Part shown: positions 26,901 through 35,842 of the stretch, piece after piece
Layout: each line of letters starts with the position of its first letter
Numbering within the stretch: the stretch's first letter is position 1
Origin: Pseudorasbora parva
Lineage: Eukaryota > Chordata > Actinopteri > Cypriniformes > Gobionidae
Length of the DNA: 64,000 nt
NCBI RefSeq assembly: GCF_024679245.1
Contig: NC_090183.1
Span: 26,211,809 to 26,275,808 of the forward strand
Direction of reading: 5' to 3'
The notes under the pieces: model-generated
Database searches by the model: none
What the model was told of the DNA's origin: nothing
Seen by the model: only the letters and a program-made list of their open reading frames with translations
Translations under genes and position numbers: made by a program

Positions 26901-29900
26901 GTAAAAAAAGAAATAAAAAAATAGATAAATAAATAAAAACACAATCAATATATACAGCCAATTTTAAAGGGGTTGAGCATTTAAATAAGCAGACAACAGA
27001 ACTTGGAGCGCAATTTCAAAAAAGCACTGAGGGAAGTGAAAAGTTCTGCACATAATCCACTGACGTCAGGCAAATTAAAGCACACAGACGGATCATTTCC
27101 ATAATGACCAATGCAATCTAGCAATTAGCATCTGGTGTAAGACATGCTTTTTTGGGTGGTAAATAATGGTGCAGATACCAGTAAACCTGTATAAAATCAC
27201 CTGCATAATTAATTTAAAACCTCTGCTCCCATAAATATTGCATTAGTAGTACTGCATTTTGTTTAATAGTAAGTGCACCCACTTGGATTTCTAGGACTTT
27301 TGAGTCACACAGAAGATAAACTTTCTCAATATCATTTTGTTTAAAGTGATGTTGCAGTCACATTTTAATGCCAAACCAGGTGATTGTGTTGTGTGAATCA
27401 ATGTTCAGATGTTAAGTGGGTCATAGCCCTTGCCATTGTGTGCGTTCAGGAAAAATGTGTTTACCATTTCAGCCACCACTTTCTGCATAAACTTGGAGCA
27501 TTTTTCCACCTCAGTGCGAGGCCCACGCAGTTGTACAATGTCACTTTTCTGCGTTGGGTCAGGGAAGTTAATGATGACCTAAAAGCAAGGGGGAAAAGTT
27601 ATTTCTTCATTATATTTAAATGAAAATAAGCAACTGGAAAAATACATGTATCCTAAAAAATTTACCTCTGGGAACTTATCCCGAACTTCTTTAATTTTCT
27701 CCCCTTTCTGTCCGATGATGGCTCGATGAAAACGATGTTCAATGATCATGTCCTTTGTACGCTCATTCTCCTGTTGAAATCATGACATTCTTAGAGACTT
27801 CAAGTCGAGAGTTGCCAGGCAACTCCTGCAAATAACCCAGAGGACTTTATACTCTGTAGAGCCTACAGATGTTTTTTTTGTTTTTTTGCCCCAACCAGCA
27901 CACACATGCACTTGACTCCACTATAAGAATTAGGCAAACAAATTTACTGCAGAAAGAAGTGATAAAAGTAAACCCTTTAAGACACACAACCGTTAGGCAC
28001 AACAATTGGTAAACCCCAACTGAAAAAATACTGAAAAGAGAACAGTAAACAGAGCCTTCTTTATTCAATTACAAATCCATCCAACTTGCCATGCGTGACG
28101 CTAGCTCCAGCAGCTCCTTCTTGGCTTCCTGCACGCCCTGGGGGTCACCCTCGATACGGATAAGGTTGCTCTTCTCATTGTCAGGTGGAATGCGGACTGA
28201 CACTTTGTGCAGTTCCTTTATGCGGTTAACTAGGTGTGGAGAGAAAAGTGTTACGTGTTAATATCTGCTTTAATATCTGCTCTAAACGTCACCAAAGGTG
28301 TATACTCACTGTTTGCACCGCCTTTCCCAATTAAGTGTCGGTGGAACTTGGGGTCCACGCTTATCTCAGTATAGTCCATTCGACTAACCTATAAATACAT
28401 GAAAACCAACCAAATGGTTTAGGACACATTGAGGCTAAAATACAACAAAGCAGGTGGAAGTGTTTGTGTCATGTAATAGGAATATTCGCCTTCTTACCAG
28501 ATCCGTAACAATCTCTTCAATCTGGCCCTGTACTATCTGTACGTCTTTGGTGGGACCCTCCAGCGTAATCTTGTCCTCTCCCTCAGTGAACTCAATGTGC
28601 ACCTGTTAGACAGAATACCAATCAATACAATGTCATCATTTACTCACAACTCACTGCTTAAAATTAATAAGATAAGATGTTTCTTCTGAACACCAATGAC
28701 AAAATAAAACCCAATGTTCTTAAAGGAATAGTTCACCAAAAACTGTAATGGGGGGTGGGGTGGGGGCACCTGCAGTATAAGTTTTGGCCACAATCTTACA
28801 TACACTTCCTTTAAACCTTTATAAACTGTACTTAATTTTCTATGCTCCTGAATGTTTCTATGTGAGCCCAATTTCCTAACTATAAAAGTTTCAACCGCAT
28901 TAAAAAAAATAAAGAAATAAAAATGTTTGTGCGTGTACACAGGCACGTCTGCTATATAATGTCATTAAAACGGTATCTTCGAGGCAAGCTTGTCACCCTC
29001 GCCTTGTGGTTGCTTGGAATTTCAAGGGGAATTGGATATCAGTGTTAGACATAGATCAGATGTCAAGATATCAGATATGCATCAGATTTAAAACCAAATA
29101 TGGAAGTGGCTCAGAACTTATGCAGAGCGGGAAAAAAACATTTAACCCGTGTTGATAAAAAAAAAAAATGCATCTGTTTGTCTAAAAGCAGAGGCTTTTT
29201 TTATCAATTGTATGTTAAGATATTCGTACAAAATATTCTGGGGGCAATGAAAGTTGTGTGAACATTATCAAAAATGCTGGTGCTGGGTGGCTGGCTGGGT
29301 TTTTTTTTTTTTTTAACCATGGCATGGAAAGAGTTAGGCATCAAGCAAGTATTGTAGAGTTTCCTTTTTTCGACATTTGAGGTGCTCTGTGCATTGATCA
29401 AGGTTTATATGTGAATAAAACCCTGCTTCTTTGCTCAAGCCCCACGCCATTCTAAAGTGCTGGCTGATGCAATTTCTGCAACCTTTGAACAGTCACTTTG
29501 ACATGTAGCTCATTTTCAACAGATGTTTTTGACCAGAGTCACATCTATACATGCCCCTCACACTGAGCAAGACAATGTGTATTCAGGCCAAGCACTCTGA
29601 TGTGATAAGGGAAAAGTTGACTCGCCTTGGGCATTTGCTGCGTGATCTTTGCCAGATTCTGTCCTTTCTTGCCAATAATGAAACGATGAAGCCAAGAGGG
29701 AGCAGACACTGAGGACACAGTGTAGCTGTTGGCCTGTACAGAGAAAGTAAGGGTCAAAGGTTACACGGTTACAATTGATAGCATTTCTACGGTTACATTT
29801 TTAAAACATTTCTTAAAAACAAAACAAAAAAAAAAGAGCACAAAAACAGCTGTGAGGGAAAGATTTATTGTACTGAATCATGAAGGGTGAAGGAAAACAG

Positions 29901-32900
29901 CCTTGTTTACCTTGGCATACACTTCAGTGAGTGCCTGGCCCAGCCGGTCTGGCTCCCCACGTAGGATTACCGTCTCTGAGCTGCTGTCGAGGGGTGGGAT
30001 CTCGACCGAGACGCCGGTCCTTTCCAGGATCTCTTGCAGGGTGTTACCCTTAGGCCCAATCACATACTTGTGCTGAGATTTCTTCACCTCCACTGCAATA
30101 GTGGTTGCATTCTTCTTCTGAAATATGCACACAAAAAAAACACCTTTTAAACAGTCTCCTCAGTCGCTTTCAGGTTTGTTATTACCCATTTCACATTGAT
30201 ATGCGGTCAATAGAGTTTCAGAAGCATACTGTGGATTTGGAAGAGTCAATAACATCCATTAATTATTCTGTCATTGTTCACCTTCTCCTCATAAATCTTC
30301 TTGATCTTGACCATGGCCAGGGCCACCTGCTCTTTTTCCCCAGTGATGACAATCTCCGTTTTGTTCACACTGGGCGGAGGGACATTAATGCGGGCTCCCG
30401 TCTCCTGCATCAACTCCCCCACCAGCTTGTTATAAGCTCCAGTGATGAAGGGGTGGTAGACCTTTTCAATGTTCATTCTCTCCACAGCACGCTTATCCTG
30501 CAATTTATTAAAAATATCATCAGCATCTTAGGTTGAATATCTGATACATAACAGATTTAGTGTCACTATTATGCTATTTTAAAGTTTCCTAATTTCGTTT
30601 TGGAGGGCTACAACGAGAGGTTTACATGCAAAGGTTAAAAAAAAGGGCTTCATTTTCTGATAAAATACATTGCACCACAGTGTTCAATGATTCGCAAACG
30701 ACTCAATAGAAGAATCAGCCCTTCTAAATCCCGCCTTTCTGCGATCCTACTCTGATTGGCCCAGTCTGTTGTGATTGGTTTAACTCTACCACATACAGCT
30801 TGTATTCCGAAAACAAATGCCCATTAGCACAACTGATCATCAGCTCCGTCAGGAGGCTTCCTAAAGCTCAGCAATTTTACACACTGTAAAGACAATAACG
30901 ATGACGTTGATTTTTCACAAGTCCCATTGCAAGTCTGAATAGTTTAAGAGACAATAGAAGAACACATTTTTCAACCCCACCCTTGAGCAGGAGGTTTCTC
31001 AGTGACGCCACTCAGTTTTAACAGTGTCGGTGTGTCATGTATTGCAGTGCAATAACAGTACATACATTAGCCCAGCTAATGTAAACATGAACATTTGCAA
31101 AACAAATCTTGCTCCATCCTTTATCCTTACTCCCAAGTAGTGTGAGAAATAATCTGCATTAATAGACAGTTTTAGGTAATACTGCAGTGTTCAAGGTTCA
31201 ACGTGGATAGACAATATGCTAATGTTTTGTCGGGGCACTATAAATAGGGGCTCTTTAAAGGTCCCGTTCTTCACAATTCCATCTTTCAAACTTTAGTTAG
31301 TGTGAAATGTTGCTGTTAGAGCATAATTAATACCTGTAAAATTAAAAAACTTAAAGTTCAATGCCAAGCGAGATATTTTATTTAACAGAAGTTCCCTTTT
31401 AAAGCCTACAGAGAACGGCCGGTTTGGACTACAGCAGGAAGTGCAGGGATGAAATGACGTCACTAGAACCGTTTGTTGACTAACCCTCCACCCACGTCCA
31501 ATCACAACACGGGAAGTGCTGGCCCAATCAGAACTCGTTACGCATTTCTGAAGGAGGGACTTCATAGAACAGGAAATCAACAGGCCGTTTTTAGGACAGA
31601 GAAAACTGCGGTGTACAGATAAAGTAAATTGTGTGAAAAATACTGTGTTTTTTTACATGAGAAACATGAACTCCTGTTATATTGCACACTGTAAACATAA
31701 TCAAAGCTTCGAAAACACGCAATAAACGGGACCTTTACAGAAAGAGTGGAATAAGTTCCAGACCTGCTCAGCAGAGATGAGCAGGATCTCGTGCTTCGCC
31801 TTCTCCAAGCCCTCCTTGGTTCCAGAGATCTTGATCAGGTTACTAGGGTCTTCGGGTCTAGGGATCTGGATCTTGGTGGCAGTCTTCAGCTCAAGCTCCT
31901 GCAGCTTCTCCCCACTCTTGCCGATGACAAAGCGATGATGTTCTTTGGGGATGGCCACAGTAGCTGAAGCCTGTTGCAAAGTAAAGCATTTACAGAAGTT
32001 AATAGGGATATACAACTATTATAATTCTAGGAGATTGAGACAAGAAAAAGTTCATGATCAATAGCGATACATTGTCAATATTAAAAATCAATGTTAATAT
32101 CTAAATATATGTTCAAACATTAAAAAAATAAAAAGCAACTGTTTAAACGCTACAAGTGCAAATATTTAAATAAATAAAAAAAGGCTGCACACTCAGTTAA
32201 TGAAGAAAATGACAGAAAACTGATCTGTTTAATCTAAAAAAATAAATTTTCGTTTTTGGCAATTTTTCAGTGAACTCTACAAGTGAAATGGATATTCTTG
32301 AGACTTGCATAACTAGTTTAGCCATCATTTTATGATTGTAAGAGTAACTCAAAAAATAAATGGCTAACAACCAATATAACCCCATATATCTTGTGCCATT
32401 CTATAGCAAAAAACATGTTGTAAGCATAAAACTATTGAAAGATTAAAAATAATAATAATTAAAGCTGCAAGCAGAATAAAAATAATTTTATATGACCTGA
32501 GTCTGCAGTCGGGACACAATCTCTTTGCGGGCTTTCATGACAGCGTCATGTTTCCCAGAGACCATTATGGAGAGGCCTTGGTCCTTAGCCATGGAGAGTT
32601 CCAGGTGGGCTCCAGTCTTGTGCATGATGTCAAGACACACTTTAGCCTGGTCTCCTTCTCCAAACTGGTTTATGTCCTTGTACTTGCGCTCTTCCAGAGG
32701 CACATGGAAAACCTGTGTTTATTAAAGCAGAAACCGGTCAAATCAATGAATAAACATTGTCCGGATAAGAGCCACATGTTGACTGTAATTAGTTGATCAC
32801 CATACCTGGGTAATTATTGAGGACTTGAGAGGTTTGAGTTTAGAAGTCCAGGCATTTCCAGTCTCCTGCACCCCCTCTGGCAAAGGCTTTTCAGGCAGAG

Positions 32901-33129
32901 GGGGAAAGGCATCCTTGTAGGTGGGGAGGCTTTCCTCATCTTCAGCACCGCTAGAGCCCGCCACAGCAGCTAATGGGAAGAGTGGTGCAACATTAAACCT
33001 TCACTCTGCCAAAGAATGGTTACAGATCAGTCAAAAGAGTCAAAACCACTTACCTTTGACCTGCTCTGGCAGAAGGCCACTGCGATGCTCATTAAAGCTT
33101 TCTTGCGTAAGTACAGCGACTGAGCTCAT
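17814..33129 (-). CDS. hdlbp: Vigilin (HDL-binding protein), complete coding span, 26 exons
   Basis: Vigilin is a largely cytoplasmic, polysome- and ER-associated RNA-binding protein that binds many mRNAs through tandem KH domains and affects their stability and translation; it was also named as an HDL-binding protein. All 26 coding exons join in frame from ATG at 33129 to TAA at 17814, giving 1272 residues. Exons: 33129-33054, 32969-32806, 32712-32497, 31970-31764, 30497-30282, 30117-29911, 29733-29626, 28602-28498, 28388-28310, 28229-28090, 27770-27666, 27578-27465, 26418-26332, 26255-26124, 23672-23454, 23275-23054, 22064-21846, 21706-21568, 19603-19455, 19366-19262, 19141-19007, 18910-18767, 18685-18506, 18375-18259, 18172-18032, 17906-17814. 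Fifteen KH-type repeats of about 70 residues fill residues 81-1195; most keep a GxxG loop. Introns 7 and 10 of the coding series have GC donors. Whether this is the a or b paralog of teleosts cannot be told from the window. Confidence 0.97.
18032..18172 (-). CDS. hdlbp: hdlbp coding exon 25, C-terminal tail (1196-1242)
   Basis: IADVVENEAKMAYMKP, a Ser-rich run, then PSKGFVVREAPWT, the conserved post-KH motif of vigilin. Confidence 0.94.
18259..18375 (-). CDS. hdlbp: hdlbp coding exon 24, second half of KH 15 (1157-1195)
   Basis: VDVRFPQSGAADPNLVTVTG to LLNLEEEY; donor TAT|GTAAGA. Confidence 0.95.
18506..18685 (-). CDS. hdlbp: hdlbp coding exon 23, end of KH 14 and start of KH 15 (1097-1156)
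   Basis: DQITITGYEQNAVAARDAI ends KH 14; SEDITLDSRVHARIIGARG with loop GARG opens KH 15. The only exon bridging two repeats. Confidence 0.95.
18767..18910 (-). CDS. hdlbp: hdlbp coding exon 22, first half of KH 14 (1049-1096)
   Basis: ALRSFKLTITVDPKYHPKII, loop GRKG, to FPEKNDENQ. Confidence 0.95.
19007..19141 (-). CDS. hdlbp: hdlbp coding exon 21, second half of KH 13 (1004-1048)
   Basis: VNIQVPAHDLQSHIISITGL to KELQAEQEDR, a charged helix. Donor CGA|GTAAGT. Confidence 0.95.
19262..19366 (-). CDS. hdlbp: hdlbp coding exon 20, first half of KH 13 (969-1003)
   Basis: ALVPVTIEVEVPFELHRYII, loop GQKG, ends MMDEFE. Confidence 0.95.
19455..19603 (-). CDS. hdlbp: hdlbp coding exon 19, acidic insert and end of KH 12 (919-968)
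   Basis: An acidic, low-complexity stretch (QENGEANGEVKEPADP) splits KH 12 before KKCDVIVLSGRKERCEAA. The insert lengthens this repeat to 96 residues and varies most between species in vigilins. Confidence 0.94.
19604..21567 (-). other. hdlbp: hdlbp intron between coding exons 18 and 19; nothing else recognised
   Basis: About 2.0 kb, GT-AG, with A-rich runs near 19712-19838. No transposon ends or RNA gene seen. Confidence 0.6.
21568..21706 (-). CDS. hdlbp: hdlbp coding exon 18, first part of KH 12 (873-919)
   Basis: DAQVIMECVIPQKFHRSIMG, loop GPKG, to FPDREDQQ. Phase 1 donor leads into the acidic insert. Confidence 0.95.
21846..22064 (-). CDS. hdlbp: hdlbp coding exon 17, KH 11 (800-872)
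   Basis: DNVVEDFMIVDPKHHRFFVA with loop ARRG in place of GxxG, then EYGGVIVSFPRTGSQSDKV. The first loop glycine is missing, as is usual in this vigilin repeat. Confidence 0.96.
22156..23012. mobile_element. Probable hAT-like MITE in hdlbp intron
   Basis: Left edge GGTGCTCCGATTGATCGG and right edge complementary to GGGATGCTCCAATAAG are a known-looking inverted pair of fish GATCGG repeats. No clean target duplication, so limits are approximate. Confidence 0.5.
23054..23275 (-). CDS. hdlbp: hdlbp coding exon 16, KH 10 (726-799)
   Basis: QTKSHTVELRAKPEYHKFLI, loop GKGG, then RDSTGARIIFP. Whole domain in one 222-nt exon. Confidence 0.96.
23454..23672 (-). CDS. hdlbp: hdlbp coding exon 15, KH 9 (653-725)
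   Basis: ANITEVEVSIPSKLHNSLIG, loop GSKG, then GGVHIHFPTEGSG. Whole domain in one exon. Confidence 0.96.
23950..24963. mobile_element. TTAA-flanked MITE (family P4)
   Basis: Ends AGGGGTGGTTCTGTG and AACCACCCCT; flanks TTAA (23946-23949) and TTAT (24964-24967, one base changed). Hosts the 463-bp element at 24068-24530. Confidence 0.7.
24068..24530. mobile_element. TAGCCTGACAAG MITE with 9-bp target duplication
   Basis: Ends TAGCCT/AGGCTA with flanking direct repeats CCTTTATTC at 24059-24067 and 24531-24539. Exact 9-bp match. Superfamily uncertain (hAT-like by duplication size). A 5' partial copy is at 33718-34037. Confidence 0.85.
24968..25331. mobile_element. TTAA-flanked MITE (family P5)
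   Basis: Ends AGGTTCAGTGTGTAG and complement of AGGTGCAGTGTGA. The left TTAT is shared with the element ending at 24963. The right TTAA has itself been split by an H2 MITE (TTA at 25332-25334, TTAA resumed at 25592-25595). Related to the short element at 51039-51274. Confidence 0.75.
25335..25591. mobile_element. Harbinger-like MITE (family H2), short copy
   Basis: Inverted relative to 12687-13149 and 257 bp by internal deletion. Ends CGGTGTGTTCAC and complement of CGGCGCATTCACACGGGGCG; perfect TTA target duplication (25332-25334, 25592-25594). Confidence 0.85.
26124..26255 (-). CDS. hdlbp: hdlbp coding exon 14, second half of KH 8 (609-652)
   Basis: IREETNTKIDLPAENSNSEM to AIQKEL. The following intron (23673-26123) is the longest between coding exons and is filled with nested transposons. 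Confidence 0.95.
26332..26418 (-). CDS. hdlbp: hdlbp coding exon 13, first half of KH 8 (580-608)
   Basis: VENSFSVSVPIFKQFHKNII then GKGG loop, ends ANIKK. Shortest full coding exon after exon 9 (87 nt). Confidence 0.95.
26419..27464 (-). other. hdlbp: hdlbp intron between coding exons 12 and 13; nothing else recognised
   Basis: GT-AG intron of 1.05 kb; no coding or repeat ends seen. Confidence 0.6.
27465..27578 (-). CDS. hdlbp: hdlbp coding exon 12, second half of KH 7 (542-579)
   Basis: VIINFPDPTQKSDIVQLRGP to QKVVAEM; donor ATG|GTAAAC. Confidence 0.95.
27666..27770 (-). CDS. hdlbp: hdlbp coding exon 11, first half of KH 7 (507-541)
   Basis: ENERTKDMIIEHRFHRAIIG, loop GQKG, ends KFPE; donor GTAAAT. 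Confidence 0.95.
27771..28089 (-). other. hdlbp: GC-AG intron of hdlbp (after coding exon 10)
   Basis: Donor ATG|GCAAGT, acceptor TTTCAACAG|GAG. The GC donor is otherwise a perfect consensus, as is usual for this rare intron class. Confidence 0.92.
28090..28229 (-). CDS. hdlbp: hdlbp coding exon 10, second half of KH 6 (460-506); GC donor
   Basis: NRIKELHKVSVRIPPDNEKS to ELLELASRM. Donor ATG|GCAAGT at 28089-28088, a perfect extended GC-type donor. The next exon begins ENERTKD, the expected continuation. Confidence 0.95.
28310..28388 (-). CDS. hdlbp: hdlbp coding exon 9, first half of KH 6 (434-460)
   Basis: VSRMDYTEISVDPKFHRHLI then GKGG loop. Ends in phase 1 inside the Ile of GGANI. Confidence 0.95.
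28498..28602 (-). CDS. hdlbp: hdlbp coding exon 8, second half of KH 5 (399-433)
   Basis: VHIEFTEGEDKITLEGPTKD; acceptor AACAG; donor CTG|GTAAGA. Length 105, phase 0. Confidence 0.95.
28603..29625 (-). other. hdlbp: GC-AG intron of hdlbp (after coding exon 7)
   Basis: Donor AAG|GCGAGT, acceptor GTCTAACAG|GTG. It contains a fragment of a P1-like end near 28721-28745 (ttaaaggaatagttcacc) and T/A runs. Confidence 0.92.
29626..29733 (-). CDS. hdlbp: hdlbp coding exon 7, first half of KH 5 (363-398); GC donor
   Basis: ANSYTVSSVSAPSWLHRFII then GKKG loop, ending QQMPK. The donor is AAG|GCGAGT: GC, not GT, at 29625-29624. The next exon starts exactly with the expected VHIEF, so no other site fits. 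Confidence 0.95.
29911..30117 (-). CDS. hdlbp: hdlbp coding exon 6, KH 4 (294-362)
   Basis: KYVIGPKGNTLQEILERTG with loop GPKG, then VSVEIPPLDSSSETVILRG. One-exon domain. Confidence 0.96.
30282..30497 (-). CDS. hdlbp: hdlbp coding exon 5, KH 3 (222-293)
   Basis: MNIEKVYHPFITGAYNKLV: the loop is GAYN instead of GxxG, so direct nucleic-acid contact is probably weakened. Remainder (INVPPPSVN, ITGEKEQV) is typical KH. Confidence 0.96.
30559..31254. mobile_element. TTAA-type MITE (family P3-like) in hdlbp intron
   Basis: Left edge AGTGTCACTATTATG, then GTTTCCTAATTTCGTTTTGG, parallels 23839 onward; right edge AATAGGGGCTCT followed by TTAA (31255-31258). The left TTAA has decayed. Confidence 0.6.
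31259..31734. mobile_element. TTAA-flanked MITE (family P6), copy A
   Basis: Ends AGGTCCCGTTCTTC and complement of AGGTCCCGTTTATTG. Left TTAA (31255-31258) is shared with the preceding element; right flank TTAC (31735-31738). Lies only 29 bp from hdlbp coding exon 4, so it contributes the sequence just after that exon's donor. Confidence 0.75.
31764..31970 (-). CDS. hdlbp: hdlbp coding exon 4, KH 2 (153-221)
   Basis: ASATVAIPKEHHRFVIGKSG with loop GKSG, then KIQIPRPED and ISGTKEGLEKAK. Whole domain in one phase-0 exon. Confidence 0.96.
32497..32712 (-). CDS. hdlbp: hdlbp coding exon 3, degenerate KH 1 (81-152)
   Basis: Begins VFHVPLEERKY. KH fold pattern without a canonical GxxG loop (FGEGDQAK in its place), as in other vigilins. 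One exon, one domain. Confidence 0.95.
32806..32969 (-). CDS. hdlbp: hdlbp coding exon 2 (residues 26-80)
   Basis: Acidic, proline-rich linker before the KH array: GAEDEESLPTYKDAFPPLP, then SSIITQ at the donor. Phase 0 at the 3' end. Confidence 0.95.
33054..33129 (-). CDS. hdlbp: hdlbp coding exon 1 (residues 1-26)
   Basis: Begins MSSVAVLTQESF, the conserved vigilin N-terminus, which fixes the start. The exon extends 39 bases upstream as 5' UTR to a CTCTCTTAG acceptor at 33169. Donor GTAAGT; phase 1. Confidence 0.95.
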
Positions 33130-33168
33130 GGTCGAAATCCCACGTTTACACGGAGTCCGAGTGTGCCA
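33130..33168 (-). other. hdlbp: hdlbp 5' UTR part of the ATG exon
   Basis: 39 bases between the acceptor CTCTCTTAG and the ATG; contains no upstream ATG. Confidence 0.75.
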
Positions 33169-33717
33169 CTAAGAGAGGAAAAGTTCAGGTGATTACTACA
33201 TAAAAGAAACCATGCCTAGCCAAAGTTATGACCAAGATAAAACAGTTAAGATATGAACCATTTATCAACAAGGACCTTTTTTAAGATAAAAGATTAAAGT
33301 CTGCATGTTCTGCAAGTTCACAACATCTAATTTTGTAAACGCATGTTATGATCTTGTGACGGATTCATCCATACAGGTTTCATTTCAATGTTAACCTCAA
33401 TTTCTTGATTTCATAACTCAATCTTCCAGTAAAATGGCAGACTTCTCTCCGGTGACATATGTGGGACTTCACTCATTTACTCCACTTAAACCCTGCCTTT
33501 TTCTTAAGGCCCTTATATATTTTAAATAAATCAAAGAACGAACTGATGACATCAAAATCAGGCCAAAACAAATTTCAAAACAGCCTTCCAGAAAAGTTTG
33601 CTACGGCAGTAAACCTTTACACTACCATTGGTCCGTGACAATGTAATGGGTAGGTGTGTGCTGAGGCTTCACCTTCTTTCACATGGAACTCGTTTCTGGT
33701 TAATTTCTCCTGTTCAG

Positions 33718-34037
33718 TAGCCTGACAAACCAGACCCACATCAAGATGAAGTTGGGTCTGGGAACACATCGTTGGAAGGGCTTAATCCAGGGGGTGGGAT
33801 GAACGGTTGTCTTTCAAAGTCCCACTGTACACAATAGATAGCGCTACAACCAACCAGAGCAACGAAGAAAGTGAAGCGGAGCTAGCTGACAGATTAAACA
33901 TTTGCCGTATCCGGTCAGCAAAACTCAAAACACATCTTTCTTTAAGAATGACTTCAGTGCCGTTCTGTTTTTCCTCAAAAAAAAAAAAAACTTAACTCAA
34001 AGTCTTCCAGAGTCATGGCCAAAGTAGATTCGAAAGG
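33718..34037. mobile_element. Partial TAGCCTGACAA MITE
   Basis: Close to 24068-24400 in order and sequence, then loses similarity at about 34037; right end absent. In a 5' intron of hdlbp. Confidence 0.65.
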
Positions 34038-35010
34038 TAGCCGTTCGACATCATCTCTTTTCAAGTAACAAGTAGAACCGTCACAACCCTGCCATACATG
34101 TAATTATGTCAATTGTGTAAATTAGTGGAATGTGTCGACTTGTCACACTGGTTATGAGGCCATTACGAAGGTGTGGGGAATTTTTTTTTAACAGAGACCA
34201 AATAAAATGGTGCTCGGCACACTCTTTAAAACTGAAATGGCAACCACAGCAGCACAACTATGCAGGAGCATCTAAAGAAAACATCCCAGGGCTCCATTAC
34301 CTCAAGATGATGAGATGTCAGTGCAAGTATTTGGATAATTACAGTGAAGTTTTACACAGCACTAGAATGCGTCTTTTGTCGGTCACATAATTTGTGCTTA
34401 ATACAGCTGTGTTCATACGACCTGCCGTGGGTGCAAGGCTGTGAGATGCACAGCTCAAACATACCCTCTGCAACCGGTTACAAAGCATTTAACTATATTG
34501 TTAGTTATTTAAAATATCTAATGGAACTCCCGCCCCCAATGGACACATTTAATTATGCAATGTCAATCGTGGTAAACTTCATGGTTTTATGGACACCACC
34601 ATGTTTGACACTGTCGCTATGGGAACTGCTATGGTTAGTTAGAATGCTGTTGTGACTTCAGCTGTTTGATTATACAGATGAAGGAACATTCAAGCAGCTA
34701 CTGTAATTTCCTGAATGTACAAAATATTCAGGATTTACACTTGTAAGCAGTTGCTGTAAATCTTAAAAATTACAGATGCAGCAATAGTAAACACCTTTCC
34801 TAATTAGGCTCACACTGCATAAACATTATCCTTTGTGATTAATATCATTAGGTAGAAATTCATGCATAGATTAGTAGCTTTTATTATTTATTGGTACATT
34901 TTGCATATTTATTGGTATTATTTAGCATTATTTACAGATTAACCAGGGGAAAAGATGTATAGATTAATAGTTTGGGAAAAAATAATTGTTAGTTCCAACC
35001 CACATTTTAA
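34038..35010 (-). other. hdlbp: hdlbp 5' intron sequence, nothing recognised
   Basis: AT-rich; open frames at 34130-34390 and 34344-34655 show no domain. Confidence 0.5.
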
Positions 35011-35724
35011 AGGTTCTTTATAACCTTAAAAAGATGACGCAGTTCCCTCTTTGTCTGGAGAAGGCGTTGTTTATGGACTACAACCGGTAAGTGTATTTTA
35101 TTATTTAAGTTGGTCCGTTTAACAGTTTATGTAATTCATGACACAAAGTGCAAAGCTGTTTAGCTTTGTTAACTAACGTTAGATGATAATTGAAACTAAT
35201 CCGAAAAACTTAGCATATAAAAGTGTAGTAATTCATTCAGACACCATCGATTGTTGGTGTTTGTAATGATCAGTTTAAACTACTGAATAGAGAGCTTACC
35301 ATTCTGAAACATCCAGCAAAAGTCTTTCCTGAGCAGGTTGTAATCGATCCTCTTCGATATTCTCCAGGTCTGATTCCGGCTCAAATTGATAAGGCAATAT
35401 AGACATTTTTGCAATAACATTGAGCGAGCGTATCTACACGTTATGATAAGAGGCGGGACCTTTCCGGGCAACGTGCTAAGCTGCTGTCCAATCACAGCGC
35501 GGGAAGCGCTGGCCCAATCAGAACTCGTTATGCGTTTCTGAAGGAGGGACTTCATAGAACAAGGAAATCATCAGGCCGTTTTTAGGACAGAGGAAACACC
35601 GGTATACAGATAAGTAAATTGTGTGAAAAATACTGGGGTTTTTTACACGCGAAACATGAACTCATGTTATATTGCACACTGTAAACATAATCAAAGCTTC
35701 GAAAACACGCGAAGAATGGGACCT
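35011..35724. mobile_element. TTAA-flanked MITE (family P6), copy B
   Basis: Right 270 bp closely match 31471-31734, ending GGGACCT before TTAA (35725-35728). Left limit placed at AGGTTCTTTATAAC after TTAA (35007-35010) by weaker resemblance. Confidence 0.55.
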
Positions 35725-35842
35725 TTAATACTACAAGCTCTACAATGGCTTCCAGTTTTATGGTTTTTAGTCCCAACAATGAAACTATTCGTTCTGGCAT
35801 CTTTGAAGCGTGTTGACAACATACCGAGCAGAACAATGTCAG

